Positions 17,421 to 28,350 of a stretch of DNA of 43,614 nt are shown here, piece after piece. The notes under the pieces are model-generated. The model was not told the origin of the DNA, did not search any database, and saw only the letters and a list, made by a program, of their open reading frames with translations. The stretch comes from Deltaproteobacteria bacterium (GTDB taxonomy: Bacteria; Desulfobacterota; Syntrophia; Syntrophales; Smithellaceae). Within the stretch, counting starts at the first letter, position 1. Every line of letters starts with the position of its first letter. Position numbers and translations under genes: made by a program. Location: positions 1 through 43,614 of the forward strand of contig JAPLJP010000090.1 of the NCBI GenBank assembly GCA_026388535.1, written 5' to 3'.

Positions 17421-18854
17421 TTAGCTATCTGCAGGCACAGCGCAATAAGCATTCAACCGGTGTTCCCGCAATAGCCGCAGGGAATCACGTACCAATTCGG
17501 GCCGCTCTTCGAACTTCGCAAGTTCTTCAGGCGTGGCTGTGTCCACGCGCATCGCGATGGCATTAATTTGCTCGAAATATATTTTTCGATCTGGTTGAAT
17601 GCGCCATTCGACAACAGTGGTCAGGAGCAGCCCGGCGAAAATCATCACAAAGCCTGCACATATGGTGCTCTTGAGCAACGCGTTTGGCCGCAAAGGTTGG
17701 ACAAGGATAAATATGAATATCCAGGTTAGGGCTGCAAGTCCGTAGATGCTGACGCAGGTATAGCGGGACGCCATGCCGTATTCTATCCCATAGATGAACC
17801 GCCCCATGGTCATGAATGCTAAATAGAAGAATGTCTGCGTGATGAGAAAGAATGGTAAATAAGTTCTCTCATACATGCGTGATCTGAAAAAGAGAACCAG
17901 CGCCAGTGCATAGAGGAGCACGACGGCTATTCCGAGTACGACGGTGGTGCGGAATGAAAAATGAGCGTTAGCAGCGTCAACACCTACAACGCTGGCGCCA
18001 AAGGCGGCGAGAAGGAACTTCAAGGCTTCTAAGGGACGGGCGAAGACTTCAGCCACGCGATATGAAGAATTCGGGAAATAATCGTTATAATGTATCTTAT
18101 ACATATATAGAAAAACAAGCATCGCCAAAAATACGCCCATTACAACTACACGCAGCCAGAATTCTTTTGTAAGAGAATTACAGCGGGTCAAAATATAACA
18201 TATGCAAGTGGCGCCAAGTGCCGGCGCAAACGCGATAAAGGAAGAACCACCGAAGACCAGCACGGCCAGCGCCGGCAGGATTAAGGCTGCAGGCCAATAC
18301 TTCGCTTCGCCTTTTGTGAGAAATAATTCAAGACAGATAAAGCTCGCTATAAAGAAAGGCACTGGAAACTGAAATACTAAACTAAATGGGAAAGTTAAAC
18401 CTTCCCACTGGATGATATTGAAAATAATCAATGTGAGAACAAGAAACGTTGCCGCGATGAACTGAGGTGAGCGTTCAGGCGCCAGGCTTTTCCGATAGTC
18501 CCGGTAAATTAATAGAGCGGAAGCCAGCATAAGGAAAGGAATCATCAAAACTATCAGCTTAGAGTTCATGGAGAACCATTTGATATTGGCAACCTGCAGG
18601 ATATTGTAGCCGAGAAATCTTATCCCGGCCGAAGGCCGCCAGAGATCGGCGAAGGTCAGTGATCCTTTACAGTAGCTTTCAATGAATCCACCCTTGATCA
18701 GGTAAATGTCATCGCGAAATGCGAGATCCGTTGCGGTAATCCATACATAGATAAAAATCATTGCGAAAGGTATGAAAAGAGATAGTGCTAAATAAATCCT
18801 TGCCTTCAGAGACATGCCGGAAGAATGTCGCCCATGTTTTTCAGTTGTAACCAT
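17421..18854 (-). CDS. Polytopic membrane protein, possible GT-C-type
   Basis: 477 residues with about eleven hydrophobic segments, the first at about 18-38. The first external loop carries TDLAFRDDIYLIKGG (Asp-Asp near 51-52), which is where GT-C glycosyltransferases place their catalytic acid. A short hydrophilic C-terminus (from about 430) follows the last span. No family name can be given with confidence; by position, downstream of another GT-C-like gene and upstream of a polyprenyl-phosphate glycosyltransferase gene, a periplasmic glycosyl transfer or modification role is plausible. The gap to the upstream gene is about 65 bp. A purine-rich AAGGGG lies about 12 bases upstream of the ATG. 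Confidence 0.65.
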   Translation of the reverse strand: MVTTEKHGRHSSGMSLKARIYLALSLFIPFAMIFIYVWITATDLAFRDDIYLIKGGFIESYCKGSLTFADLWRPSAGIRFLGYNILQVANIKWFSMNSKLIVLMIPFLMLASALLIYRDYRKSLAPERSPQFIAATFLVLTLIIFNIIQWEGLTFPFSLVFQFPVPFFIASFICLELFLTKGEAKYWPAALILPALAVLVFGGSSFIAFAPALGATCICYILTRCNSLTKEFWLRVVVMGVFLAMLVFLYMYKIHYNDYFPNSSYRVAEVFARPLEALKFLLAAFGASVVGVDAANAHFSFRTTVVLGIAVVLLYALALVLFFRSRMYERTYLPFFLITQTFFYLAFMTMGRFIYGIEYGMASRYTCVSIYGLAALTWIFIFILVQPLRPNALLKSTICAGFVMIFAGLLLTTVVEWRIQPDRKIYFEQINAIAMRVDTATPEELAKFEERPELVRDSLRLLREHRLNAYCAVPADS

Positions 18855-18919
18855 AAACGATATTTTCCCCTTTATTGATTGTCATATTTACAAAAGGTCT
18901 GTATGATATCTCGGTTAGT

Positions 18920-20830
18920 TTATTTAGCCGCCTGCAATTCAAACACGCCGACAGGAAAGGTTTTTCCGGTCAAGAATTGTCTAATTGCAACCTCTTTTTT
19001 ACCCGGTCTAGTAAGCCGCTCAGGGGCAATGGCGGCGCTCATCCCTTTTTTCGAAACAGTCGTTATGGCCGGTTGACCATCAAATAATACTTCAACTTTA
19101 CCTAAGCCCGGCACTCCTGATGCTAAAATCCAAATACCCATAACGCCGTCAGGCTGCTTATTGGGAATATTGCCCACTACCATAGACCGTGGGCCCCAAT
19201 TCTTGATCTTTAGACCAGCGATATCCCCTGCGTAAACAACCTTGCTAACTTCGCAGTATCTGTATTCAAATTTTGCAGTTCCAAGATACGCAACCATTCG
19301 ATCGCAACTATTGTCTTTTATGCCAAGGCCGAGATTTGCCAAGCCATTCTTCGCCTGATTCAACACATCCGGAGTGTCTGACTCTAAAATGAGAAAACTC
19401 TTGCCGTCGCGACCTGCAACCAATTCTTTCGTGCGCCGCCAGTAGTCCTCCGACACGGGCATGCCGGACGCAAGCCCAATCACCGGCGCATTAATGTCCA
19501 GCGCGGGCACGAGCCATGCAAGAGGACCTCCAACAAAGTAAACGGCCGCAGGTTTTGGATCCATTGTTAGCGTGTTCGACTCAACCCTGTAGATTTTCTC
19601 CGCCCATGCGGAATGTCCCCAATCCGGAACACCCCGCAAGTTAAACACCGTCAGCGCAATGATAAAAAATATTGTGCCCCAGCAGGCAAGACTGGTCCTG
19701 AAGAAGTAATTTACTGCAATAAACAAAAGCAACGGAATCAGGATCTCAGCGAGGATCAGATATCTGTATATTCCGAAGATATTCAGCCACAAGACATAGC
19801 TGATGCAGAAGAATGCCAGCAAAAAACCTTGTGCGGAATTGCGGGAACACTGGTCGGAATCCTTCTTGAATATTTTGACAAATCTATCGGTTAACAAGGC
19901 CAGAACTGCAACGTAAGCGAATAACCAGCTGACCTGCTCGTATTTAAGCTCACTAACCCGTCCTGGATTGACTGTAAAAAGGGCAGGATAGAAAACCTTC
20001 TCAAAAAAAGTATTTGGCAAAAATCGGAGGTCACGCATGGGCACGATCTCGGCCAGTGGCCCGTGAAAAATATTATTAAACATAGGGAACAGAGGATTGC
20101 CAAACAGGCTCCACACTTCGAACATCCAGTAGCCACCAGCTACAAGCAAACCAAGAAGCACAGATAGCCCGAACAGAAACGACATCTTTATTTTTCTATC
20201 CCAGCGCACAGGAAGCGCAAAAAAAGCTAGGCACATGGCCAGTGCGTAAATCGAGGTTGTCAGCTTCAAAGCACATCCGATGCCGGCCAGAATGCCCGAA
20301 CACATCAGCAGAGGAATGAACGAGCGCTGATCATCCTCAAGTTTATCAACAGAGGAAATTATCATCCACAGGGACATGAGCAAAATGACAGCGACCATGC
20401 TATCGTTTAATATCGTTCCGACTTCTGACAGAAACCCAACAGAAAGCAAGCCGCCCATGGCGAGTATCAGTGAATAGACGTTTTTCCATTTGCACTCATT
20501 AAGCACATGGTTTGATATACTATAGACTAGAATAAAATTCAGACCTTGAATAAAACCGATAAGGAAACCGACCGTTCTGGGGCGCAAGTGGGAGATTGCA
20601 AAAAAGTACACCACATCCAGGAATGGATTTAAATACGTCTGCAAACCCGACGGAGCAAGATCAAAACTAAGGCGATTATTCAGAAATGCGTATGGATTGT
20701 ACAAATGATAATTACGCAGGTCAAAGTTCGTGTCCTGACCTAATATTAAAGAATACAATCCAAAGCATATAGGTACAATGCATAAAACAATCGCGTTCAG
20801 AATCTTTATAATTTTATGCTTATCAATCAT
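18920..20830 (-). CDS. GT-C-like membrane protein with C-terminal Ig/IPT-like domain
   Basis: 636 residues: a first membrane span (about 9-28), then [19 protein letters not shown] in the first external loop, about ten more spans to near residue 410, and a periplasmic C-terminal part. The loop motif and topology suit a GT-C glycosyltransferase using a polyprenyl-phosphate sugar. The last ~95 residues ([20 protein letters not shown] to the end) form a beta-rich domain that resembles the tandem domain of the protein encoded at 31645-33351: both share KI-x3-GP-x-S, then N-x-QPDG, then a hydrophobic FxG turn and PG before the last strand. The start ATG overlaps the upstream gene's end by 8 bp, suggesting coupling to the triple-glycosyltransferase gene. 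Confidence 0.7.
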   Translation of the reverse strand: MIDKHKIIKILNAIVLCIVPICFGLYSLILGQDTNFDLRNYHLYNPYAFLNNRLSFDLAPSGLQTYLNPFLDVVYFFAISHLRPRTVGFLIGFIQGLNFILVYSISNHVLNECKWKNVYSLILAMGGLLSVGFLSEVGTILNDSMVAVILLMSLWMIISSVDKLEDDQRSFIPLLMCSGILAGIGCALKLTTSIYALAMCLAFFALPVRWDRKIKMSFLFGLSVLLGLLVAGGYWMFEVWSLFGNPLFPMFNNIFHGPLAEIVPMRDLRFLPNTFFEKVFYPALFTVNPGRVSELKYEQVSWLFAYVAVLALLTDRFVKIFKKDSDQCSRNSAQGFLLAFFCISYVLWLNIFGIYRYLILAEILIPLLLFIAVNYFFRTSLACWGTIFFIIALTVFNLRGVPDWGHSAWAEKIYRVESNTLTMDPKPAAVYFVGGPLAWLVPALDINAPVIGLASGMPVSEDYWRRTKELVAGRDGKSFLILESDTPDVLNQAKNGLANLGLGIKDNSCDRMVAYLGTAKFEYRYCEVSKVVYAGDIAGLKIKNWGPRSMVVGNIPNKQPDGVMGIWILASGVPGLGKVEVLFDGQPAITTVSKKGMSAAIAPERLTRPGKKEVAIRQFLTGKTFPVGVFELQAAK

Positions 20831-23800
20831 CGTTCAACAAACCATTTTCCGGTCGATATTCAGTATAAAGTTTCAACGGATACTTGCGTTGCGGGTCTGG
20901 AAATCCTGCATTCCTCAGAATTGAAGACAGCGTATTCCAGCCGGCGTCGATCCCCCAGGCTCTTTCGGCAAAGGCGATCCCCGCGCGACTGAGCCGATAC
21001 CAGAGCTTTTCATCATTATATAGCCGGCTGACCTTCTGCGCAAAAATTTCCGGATCATCGGCAACCAGAATTGTTTCGCCATCGGTCAGCGACATGCCCT
21101 CAGTTGCCAGAGATGTCGCCACTACAGGTAAGCCTACGGCCATCGCCGAGCCAATCTTACCCTTAATGCCAGCACCGAAACGAAGTGGAGCTACCGAGAC
21201 GCGCATGCGATCCAATAAAGGATTAAGATTCTCGACAAAACCTGTCACAATTACGTCTTCGGTTGCCAGCGATTGAATTTCCGCCGGAGGTTTGCTTCCT
21301 ACGATATAGAAACGTACACCGGGTAAACGCATACGCAGCAGTGGCATAATTTCAGCTACAAAATACTGCACAGCATCAACATTCGGTGCGTGCTGATAAC
21401 CGCCGACAAAAATAATATCACGGCGGTCGGCAAATCCTTTGTTTGTGCCTGGAACGTTTCTAAAAAACGGCAGTAGACATATATTGGCGCCGGGCAAATC
21501 CGACTCCAGCATTTTGAGCTCTACGGAACTTATCACCGTCGCTATGTCCACAGCCTTGAGGGCCGCGTATTCCTCATTCTTTGTTTCACTGGCGATCCGC
21601 ATCTTTTCGTCATCGTTTAATAATTTTGCTTCTCTCTCCAAGCGCAGATGATGTAGATCGACCGTATTGAAGATAACTTTAGCCTTCGTGCAGTATTTTC
21701 TAACCATATCTATGTGCCGTGTCACGACGCCGACGCGAAACATAAAAATAAGATCATAGCGGGAACCGCTCTCTTTCAAGTGCTGTTTAGCATTGGTGAC
21801 ATAAGGCGCATACAGCATCTCTATTCCAATTCGCTGTAGAGCAATGGTGTATTCCGGCATGTAAAGAAAGTTGTCTTCAGGAATGAATGTCACCTGAAAA
21901 TTCATCTCGCGCAGTAAAAGCATAATATTGAAAGCATCGATTGAACCGGAATCCTGGTCCGGTGTCGGAGTGCAATGATCAAGGACAAGAACCCGCCGGG
22001 TCGCTCGCCGGTCTTTGGCGGCATCAACTTCTTCACCGTTGACCTGATAAGATTTTAACCGCTGCTGCCAGCGCTGAAAAAGCTTCTTTGTATTCTCAAC
22101 CTGATGCGCCTTCGCACCTTGGTTCGTATCCGTACCCGATGTTATGCCTTCGAAATGAAATACTGTAGAAAGAGGTTGATAGATAACCCGATAGCCGCGA
22201 TCACGAATCTTCAGGGCAAGGTCGGCGTCCTCACAATAGGCGGGAGAATAATGTTCATTAAAGCCGCCCAGTTCGTCGAAAAGATTCTTGGGAATCATTA
22301 GCGATGCACCGGAACAGTAATCGACTTCGCGCGCATAATTATAAACGGGCAGTGATGAATTATGGCCGCGGCCGAAGTTCCAGGCACTGCCGTCCTGCCA
22401 AATAATACCGCCAGCCTCCTGCAGGCGGCCGTCCGGATACAACAGTTTGGAGCCGACAAGTCCCGTGCCGGGAAACTCATGAAATGTCCTGACCAATTCA
22501 TCGAGCCAGCCGGGAGTGACGACGGTATCATTGTTGAGAAAATATAAATATCGCCCGAATGCCGCACCTGCGCCGATGTTGCACGAATTAATAAAACCTT
22601 TATTCTCCGCGTTGCCGATCAGCCGAATGTTATGCACATGCCGAAGCACTTCAATAGAACCATCCGGCGAACAGTCATCAACAATAATCACTTCAAAAGG
22701 AGACACTGGCGGATAATCGGCAATCGAGGCCAGACAGCGCAACGTATAGTCACACTGGCCATATACCGGGATAATAATCGACACAACCGGCTGGGATGCT
22801 GTTTTAATCTCTAGATTGGATGCGGAGGTGGTCATGTCGTCAATGCGATAAACGATGGAATGATCGGGCACATGATTCACGCACAATTCTTCCGGTGCAG
22901 TGGGCAACGAATTCTTAAGCCGCAAAACTCCGGGAAAATACCTCGCCAGAATCATTCTATGCTTTATCTTTGTCTGGCGACTAAGGGGCAGGCGCGCATA
23001 GAGCGCCTTGCTCCATCGAGCAATTGCCTGTAAATACCTTTGGGTCTGAAATGAAGGATGCGTCATCCAGCGCCTGAGCTCCCGCAGCGGAAGCATCATC
23101 TTCCAGGAATTGCTTGAGGTGATTTGGGCAATTTGAGTTTGCGCTTCCTTGAGTTGCCGATCCAGTCCTAATGCCCATTCGCCGCGCCGATAATTATCAT
23201 CCTTTAATTCCACAATTTGTGCATCAAGCGCCACCAACTCCTGATTGAGACCGGATATCTTACCTTCCCGCTCATTTACAGCTTGGCTGAGATTGCCGAT
23301 TAGCGCGTCGCGTTCGGCAATAATCTCATTTCTCTCGGCCAACTGTTCGGTTAAACTCTGTATAGCCTGATGGAGACTGGCTTTCTGAACTTCTCCTCCA
23401 TTTACAGATTGGCTGAGATTGCCGATTAGCGCGTCGCGTTCGGCAATAATCTCATTTTTCCTGGCCATCTGTGCGGTTAAAGACTGTATCGCTTGATCGA
23501 GACCGGCTATCTGTTTCTCTCTTTCAGTAATAATGTGACAGAGGTGAGGAATCTCTTCTCGTGAGAAGATGTCATATTTCGCCGTTAAATCGATAAAATT
23601 CATGTAATCAAAATTATAAAGGCGCTTAATTTTTGCGGATCGAATCGGATTGGAAATCAACTCAAATAGAATATCCAGCCCAAACAGCTGCGTTAAAATG
23701 GAAGGATTATTCTCCAGCGCGACCATAGCCAAAACAAAATGTGTATCAGTTTCTTTGCCGCGATTGTACTTTTCAGCATACGGAAAAACTTTTAACAGGT

Positions 23801-24551
23801 CGTTAAAACTTTCTATCTTTTTGTAGTTTTCCAGCGTCTTGTAGAATTCATACATTCCCCGAATTCTTTTCTCCGGCTGATTGCCACTGATGTTTTGCTC
23901 ATTGTCACGTACCCGGAACCTAACAAGTTTTTCCGGCATAACATGAATTTCGTATTTCAAACACAAACGTATCCACATATCGAAGTCGGGAAGTTGGAAC
24001 AATCCATATCGATATGATCCGCACTGCTCATAACAGACCTTGCGGATCAATACGCTGGGGTGGCATAACGCGTTTCCATGATAAAAAAAGAAATTCAGCC
24101 ACTCATGCCGGCTGCGATTGGGCTGGTTAAAGATGTCGTAATAAAAATGGGTCTTATCCTCGAATGGCTCACCGTGCTCCCCGATTATCATCGCGTTGGT
24201 AAACACTGCGCCAATCTCTGGATGATTATCCAAGAACGACACCTGCTTTTCCAACTTATCTAGCTCCCAAATATCGTCCGAATGATGGATGGCAATGTAT
24301 TCACCGGTAGCTGCTTGTGGAAACACTTCAGGAAACTCCGCAAGCCGGTTGGTTTTGTTTCTGAAAGCTTTAATTCGAGAGTCTGAATAACCATTTATTA
24401 TTGCCCAGGATTCGTCAGTAGATGCATCATCCAAGATAAATAATTCAAAGTTTGAAAAAGTCTGATGCACGGCACTATCTATTGACTCCCGCAAATATTT
24501 TGCATGATTATATGAGGTTAAGAAGATCGAAACTTTAGGATGTTTACTCAT
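20823..24551 (-). CDS. Multi-domain glycosyltransferase: GT2 - coiled coil - GT2 - GT4
   Basis: 1242 residues. Domain 1, GT2 (1 to about 230): [25 protein letters not shown] (39-48), AIHHSDDIW (89-93). A helical linker leads to a coiled coil (about 340-475) built on two nearly identical 42-residue units (351-392, 393-434). Domain 2, GT2 (about 589-830): [51 protein letters not shown]. Domain 3, GT4 (about 852-1220): an N-terminal Rossmann half, then [17 protein letters not shown] and [21 protein letters not shown]. It should build several linkages of the lipid-linked chain at the cytoplasmic face. With the Wzm/Wzt exporter in the same cluster, the coiled coil might set chain length as in WbdD, but that is an inference. 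GGAGAA lies about 11 bases before the ATG. Confidence 0.88.
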   Translation of the reverse strand: MSKHPKVSIFLTSYNHAKYLRESIDSAVHQTFSNFELFILDDASTDESWAIINGYSDSRIKAFRNKTNRLAEFPEVFPQAATGEYIAIHHSDDIWELDKLEKQVSFLDNHPEIGAVFTNAMIIGEHGEPFEDKTHFYYDIFNQPNRSRHEWLNFFFYHGNALCHPSVLIRKVCYEQCGSYRYGLFQLPDFDMWIRLCLKYEIHVMPEKLVRFRVRDNEQNISGNQPEKRIRGMYEFYKTLENYKKIESFNDLLKVFPYAEKYNRGKETDTHFVLAMVALENNPSILTQLFGLDILFELISNPIRSAKIKRLYNFDYMNFIDLTAKYDIFSREEIPHLCHIITEREKQIAGLDQAIQSLTAQMARKNEIIAERDALIGNLSQSVNGGEVQKASLHQAIQSLTEQLAERNEIIAERDALIGNLSQAVNEREGKISGLNQELVALDAQIVELKDDNYRRGEWALGLDRQLKEAQTQIAQITSSNSWKMMLPLRELRRWMTHPSFQTQRYLQAIARWSKALYARLPLSRQTKIKHRMILARYFPGVLRLKNSLPTAPEELCVNHVPDHSIVYRIDDMTTSASNLEIKTASQPVVSIIIPVYGQCDYTLRCLASIADYPPVSPFEVIIVDDCSPDGSIEVLRHVHNIRLIGNAENKGFINSCNIGAGAAFGRYLYFLNNDTVVTPGWLDELVRTFHEFPGTGLVGSKLLYPDGRLQEAGGIIWQDGSAWNFGRGHNSSLPVYNYAREVDYCSGASLMIPKNLFDELGGFNEHYSPAYCEDADLALKIRDRGYRVIYQPLSTVFHFEGITSGTDTNQGAKAHQVENTKKLFQRWQQRLKSYQVNGEEVDAAKDRRATRRVLVLDHCTPTPDQDSGSIDAFNIMLLLREMNFQVTFIPEDNFLYMPEYTIALQRIGIEMLYAPYVTNAKQHLKESGSRYDLIFMFRVGVVTRHIDMVRKYCTKAKVIFNTVDLHHLRLEREAKLLNDDEKMRIASETKNEEYAALKAVDIATVISSVELKMLESDLPGANICLLPFFRNVPGTNKGFADRRDIIFVGGYQHAPNVDAVQYFVAEIMPLLRMRLPGVRFYIVGSKPPAEIQSLATEDVIVTGFVENLNPLLDRMRVSVAPLRFGAGIKGKIGSAMAVGLPVVATSLATEGMSLTDGETILVADDPEIFAQKVSRLYNDEKLWYRLSRAGIAFAERAWGIDAGWNTLSSILRNAGFPDPQRKYPLKLYTEYRPENGLLNDD
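23250..23501 (-). repeat. Tandem 126-bp repeat encoding coiled coil
   Basis: Two adjacent 126-bp units (42 codons, six heptads) inside the multi-glycosyltransferase gene. The core gattgccgattagcgcgtcg starts at 23291 and again at 23417. Both copies encode the same [16 protein letters not shown] segment. The unit length keeps both frame and heptad register, so unit gain or loss would alter coiled-coil length without breaking the protein. Confidence 0.9.
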
Positions 24552-24805
24552 TTATCTTGTTTTCTCCAGTATTTTTGTTTACGGAATATTTTTTTGAGAA
24601 TTGTGGATCGGAAATTTTTCAGCAGAAAAAATGTTTTGGGTACTGGTATCATCGAATTTCTTGTCCAAATCGCTAAGTGTTTAGATAATGAAACCTTTGC
24701 AAAACTAAGAATTGCTCACAACCATTTTGTCGTGTATTTTGGCGTTTAAAATATAGTTAAGTGCAGAACAATCTCATTTTCTTTAGTAAACATATTTTCT
24801 CTCTT
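24552..24805. other. Intergenic gap, nothing recognised
   Basis: About 250 AT-rich bases between the multi-glycosyltransferase gene and the radical SAM gene. I see no convincing frame, terminator stem or repeat. It may hold a promoter for the downstream gene, but no hexamer pair stood out. Confidence 0.4.
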
Positions 24806-26392
24806 TCAAATTTGACCAATAGCATTCTTCGCTTTTTTCATCCTTTTTTGCTGAATGCAGCCAACTATTCCGAGCTTCCAAATAAGCCATCCTGTTCTTC
24901 CGGGGAATGGGGAAAAATCCAGCGATTTTATTTGGTCATACACGATTTTGAACTTATAAAGCGTCCTGAAAATTGGGAAAAGAATAGTATTTTGAGAATC
25001 TTCTTTATAAGGATCTATTCTTTCTAGCCATAGGCTAAACAAACATTTCGCCGGTCTAAAAATAGATAGCATATATATCATAGCGTTGGCAATTGTCGGT
25101 TTTGTTTGTTTATAACCTTGTCCTATGCCTTTGGCATGAATGCCTAGCCTTTCAAAATCCTTTGCCATTTCGGTATTTGGAATGATTCTCAGCGAATATA
25201 CAAATATGCAGTAAGGTCTTGGGGCATTATACATTAAATTCAAAGTTTCGAGTATGTCCTTTCGGGTTTCGATTGGATTATCGACGATAATATCGTAAAA
25301 AGGCGATATCATGAATTTCGAAAAATCACTGATAATATTCATTTTGCTTGTAATAACACCGGGACGATTTGGTCTTTTATAAAATTCGAGAATTCTGTCA
25401 CTGCCGCTCTGAATGCCCATTCTAATCCGGTTCATTCCTGCGGAGACCAGAATTGCCATTTTATCTCTTTTTACAAAAATTGGGATCAATCCATAGACCC
25501 AAAATGGTTTACCAATTTCATTTCTCCATTTTTCGGCAAATTCCTGCAATATTACGAAAGGAATCGCCATAAAGTTATCGTCATGAAAACGAATGGTGGA
25601 TATATGTGGATGCTTGGCTATGACGCCTTTTATTTCGGCTATGATATAGTCCACAGAAGGGTAACGCAATTTTCTGTAATTTTTATCATTCTCGATGAAC
25701 TTTGAATTTGCGCAATACGTGCATCTGTTAGGGCAGCCTATTGACCAAACGGTATTATAAACCAAGTCATTGAATGATAAATATTCAGATAATCCAAGCG
25801 TCACAAATCCTTTGGCTTCAGAATATATAAGCTCTCTTTCTGCATACAAAGGCGGTGGAAATTTTTCCATTTCTTCCTGAGTATGCAATGGTAAGAAGCC
25901 GTTTCGTATTATTTTCCCATCTGCATTGAACCAAAAATTCTTTGTTCCTGTATAATCTCTCTTTTTTTCATAATCAGAAAGAAATGTCTGAAAAGCAGTC
26001 TCGCCCTCGCCAACGCAAATAGCATCGGCAAATTGAATGGCATCTTCAGGGTTGATAATGGGATGAACGCCGCCCCACACAATGTAGATTTTTGAATTAG
26101 CAGACCGGATTGCCCTTATTATTTTTTTCGTCACATCGGCAAATGGAGTCATCGAAGAGAGGCAGACCATATCAGATTTTGAGAAGTGTCTGCCAATTGA
26201 CTCAAGGCTGTTATCCGAAAGACCTGCTGTGATATCGTCGTGTTTAAATAGCAATTTAAAGAATTTCCGAAAACCCATCGGAACAATATAGCAGACTTCC
26301 GTTTCTGGATGGTTTGCACGCGCTATGGCAGCCATTTTCCGGAAACCGATGGCCGTTATGCTATCTTCAATGGATACGAAAGTAAGCTTCAT
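24806..26392 (-). CDS. Radical SAM protein with N-terminal B12-binding-like domain
   Basis: 528 residues. The N-terminal ~140 residues have a flavodoxin-like arrangement with KIYIVWGGVHPIINPEDA and ICVGEGETAF, typical of the cobalamin-binding region of class B radical SAM enzymes, although the DxHxxG ligand motif is not evident. The radical SAM core has SIGCPNRCTYCAN with CxxxCxxC (Cys220, 224, 227) for the 4Fe-4S cluster, followed by FHDDNFMA, RMGIQSGSDRIL and FYDIIVDNPIETRKDI, all standard for the family. It is a cytoplasmic enzyme that likely does radical chemistry, often methylation, on a sugar or lipid intermediate. It heads a group with a flippase-like protein, a FemAB-like protein and a methyltransferase. 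Substrate unknown. Confidence 0.85.
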   Translation of the reverse strand: MKLTFVSIEDSITAIGFRKMAAIARANHPETEVCYIVPMGFRKFFKLLFKHDDITAGLSDNSLESIGRHFSKSDMVCLSSMTPFADVTKKIIRAIRSANSKIYIVWGGVHPIINPEDAIQFADAICVGEGETAFQTFLSDYEKKRDYTGTKNFWFNADGKIIRNGFLPLHTQEEMEKFPPPLYAERELIYSEAKGFVTLGLSEYLSFNDLVYNTVWSIGCPNRCTYCANSKFIENDKNYRKLRYPSVDYIIAEIKGVIAKHPHISTIRFHDDNFMAIPFVILQEFAEKWRNEIGKPFWVYGLIPIFVKRDKMAILVSAGMNRIRMGIQSGSDRILEFYKRPNRPGVITSKMNIISDFSKFMISPFYDIIVDNPIETRKDILETLNLMYNAPRPYCIFVYSLRIIPNTEMAKDFERLGIHAKGIGQGYKQTKPTIANAMIYMLSIFRPAKCLFSLWLERIDPYKEDSQNTILFPIFRTLYKFKIVYDQIKSLDFSPFPGRTGWLIWKLGIVGCIQQKRMKKAKNAIGQI

Positions 26393-26438
26393 TTACACGC
26401 CCAATAGTTTGGCGTTCAGTTTCAGCGAAACCCGATGA

Positions 26439-27404
26439 TCATTGAGTTTGCCGATTTTTCACCTGGTTAGAAAAATAGCCGTATTTCATGCCTACAAGTA
26501 TTCCGATAATTCCCAGTAAAAGTTCGATAATGATATATATCAATCGCATCGCAATAGGCAGAATCAATGCAGTTTTGATATTCGAAAATTGCTTCAGCAT
26601 CACAAACATAGTACCTTCTCGAATGCCCAAGCCGCCCGGGCTAAAAAAAGCGATATATCCTAATACTAATGATAAGGAAAGTGTGGCTATAATAGGTAAT
26701 ATGTTGAAAAAGGAAATTTCAACGCCTATTCCCTTAGCAAGAAAATACATGCCTATCGCCGCAGGCACATAAGCAAATAAATAGAGCAACTGCACGTATA
26801 CAAGAAGAAGTTTTCTCATTTTTATAGGTCGTATTTCCCTTTTGAATATGCGGTTTATTGGATGAATTATCAGGTAATTTATTATCGGTGTGTTCCAAAT
26901 GATAAAAACAAAATCCAGAAAAATTAACAATATAAATATCAAAATTGAAATTCCCCAAGGTGTCATTTGTAAATAGAAAAAATAATAATATAAAACATAT
27001 ATGGCTGAAACGAAGGTAAGGCAAATGAAGCATATTATATTTATATAAATTAATACTGCCTTAGAAATACCTTTCGATGACATCAGTGCTATTTGCGCCG
27101 TGTAAGTCCATATTTTGCCGGGCATATATTTAAGCATGGCGGTAGTATTATATAAGGCTATACTTACCAAAAAATTCAGTTTATTTGTAAGGTAATCATT
27201 CACGAGAATTTGCCAGATATATGTCTCCATGAGAAATCCTATCATCATTACGATAATCGATGCGGCAATGTAGTAAAAATCAATAGCAAAATGATATGCC
27301 CTTATCGCATCCCAATTTTTTTTAGATTCCAGATAGAAAAAATATCCTACGGCAACTATTATTGCCAGAGCAAAAATATATTGCAGTACTTTCTTAAAGT
27401 TCAA
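26439..27404 (-). CDS. Lysylphosphatidylglycerol-synthase-TM / AglD-like flippase-type membrane protein
   Basis: 321 residues with eight or nine membrane spans, beginning at about 7-24. The motif FFSPGGLGIREGTMFVML (near 251-268) is the conserved PGG(I/L)GxREG signature of the UPF0104/LPG_synthase_TM family. Members occur in polysaccharide and lipid-modification loci and several act on polyprenyl or phospholipid substrates; a flippase or transferase-partner role is inferred. The start is TTG: GGAGG lies seven bases upstream and the only nearby ATG is followed by a stop codon. It sits next to the end of the FemAB-like gene, sharing its ribosome binding site region, so expression is probably coupled. 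Confidence 0.8.
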   Translation of the reverse strand: MNFKKVLQYIFALAIIVAVGYFFYLESKKNWDAIRAYHFAIDFYYIAASIIVMMIGFLMETYIWQILVNDYLTNKLNFLVSIALYNTTAMLKYMPGKIWTYTAQIALMSSKGISKAVLIYINIICFICLTFVSAIYVLYYYFFYLQMTPWGISILIFILLIFLDFVFIIWNTPIINYLIIHPINRIFKREIRPIKMRKLLLVYVQLLYLFAYVPAAIGMYFLAKGIGVEISFFNILPIIATLSLSLVLGYIAFFSPGGLGIREGTMFVMLKQFSNIKTALILPIAMRLIYIIIELLLGIIGILVGMKYGYFSNQVKNRQTQ

Positions 27405-27405
27405 A

Positions 27406-28350
27406 TCATTGCCTCCGCATTAACTTCGCAAGCGCATATCCTGTTATGGGATTTCCCATGTAATAAATATCATAAGGGATTTCTTTCGCTCCAAAAGATT
27501 CCTTGAATTTTTTTACGCTTATGAGCTTTCCACTTGCGCCAAAATTGAAAAATTCCGCACGCGCCTCAATAGCTTCTCTTATTGCCCTGGAAAGCAAAAG
27601 ATGATTGGGGCAATATTCACTGTAGTCTTTATTCAAAGCACTAAACCAATATTGGTGTTGACCGGATAATTTCAATAGGATTATTGCCGAGATAGCCTTC
27701 CCTTCGAACATCGAAAGTTTGATTCCAAAATACGGCTTTCCCGCAAATGCCTTGAAAAAGTCGATAGAGTATTTGGGATGCCTTTTGCCCCATCGTAAGT
27801 TAGTTAAAATATACAATTCATAAAAGGCATTAATTATGTCTTCATCATTCCCTTCTATAATGGTCAAATCCGATTTCTCCCCCTTTCTGATCTGATTCCT
27901 CAGCTTCGTATCGAAAATAGTTTTGAAGATATCTTCATAAGTGGCATTACCAAATTCAATAACATGGGTATAGGCTCGATATACCGAAGGCAAATTTATT
28001 TGTGGAAGAACTGGGTCGAATGGATTTTGCAAGACTATGGCACAACCAAGAAACTTTTTTATATATTTCATGAGTTCGATAAACAATTCGACTTCAGATA
28101 CATTGATTCCACCATAAAGCCCAAAAGGGAGGCTGAAAGCGATAGGGTAGATTCCAAGAGCTTTTCGTTCTAGAAGGGGAATTATATATTTCCCGCCGTC
28201 GGCTTCAATCGCAACGCTGATATTTTTGTATCCGGTGGCTTTGGAAAGCGTTTCAATAAAATCCCAATTGAAAAACGCTCGCGACACCGGAATTTGCGAA
28301 TCACAAAAATCATCGCCACAAGAATAATGTATACTTTCAATATTCATCAT
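27406..28350 (-). CDS. FemAB-like GNAT-family acyltransferase
   Basis: About 314 residues from the ATG at 28350 (the frame stays open to a TTG at 28377, nine codons earlier, with no better binding site). Two GNAT-like halves are visible: SLPFGLYGGIN near residue 75 and the C-terminal core with KLRNQIRKGEKSDL, KPYFGIKLSMFEGKAISAII, HQYWFSALNKDYSEYCPNHL and ARAEFFNFGASG. The last, (F/L)NFG(G/A)SG, is the hallmark of FemAB-related proteins in polysaccharide loci. These proteins transfer amino acids or acyl groups to amino sugars. It overlaps the methyltransferase gene upstream by 14 bp. The group transferred is not known. Confidence 0.78.
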   Translation of the reverse strand: MMNIESIHYSCGDDFCDSQIPVSRAFFNWDFIETLSKATGYKNISVAIEADGGKYIIPLLERKALGIYPIAFSLPFGLYGGINVSEVELFIELMKYIKKFLGCAIVLQNPFDPVLPQINLPSVYRAYTHVIEFGNATYEDIFKTIFDTKLRNQIRKGEKSDLTIIEGNDEDIINAFYELYILTNLRWGKRHPKYSIDFFKAFAGKPYFGIKLSMFEGKAISAIILLKLSGQHQYWFSALNKDYSEYCPNHLLLSRAIREAIEARAEFFNFGASGKLISVKKFKESFGAKEIPYDIYYMGNPITGYALAKLMRRQ

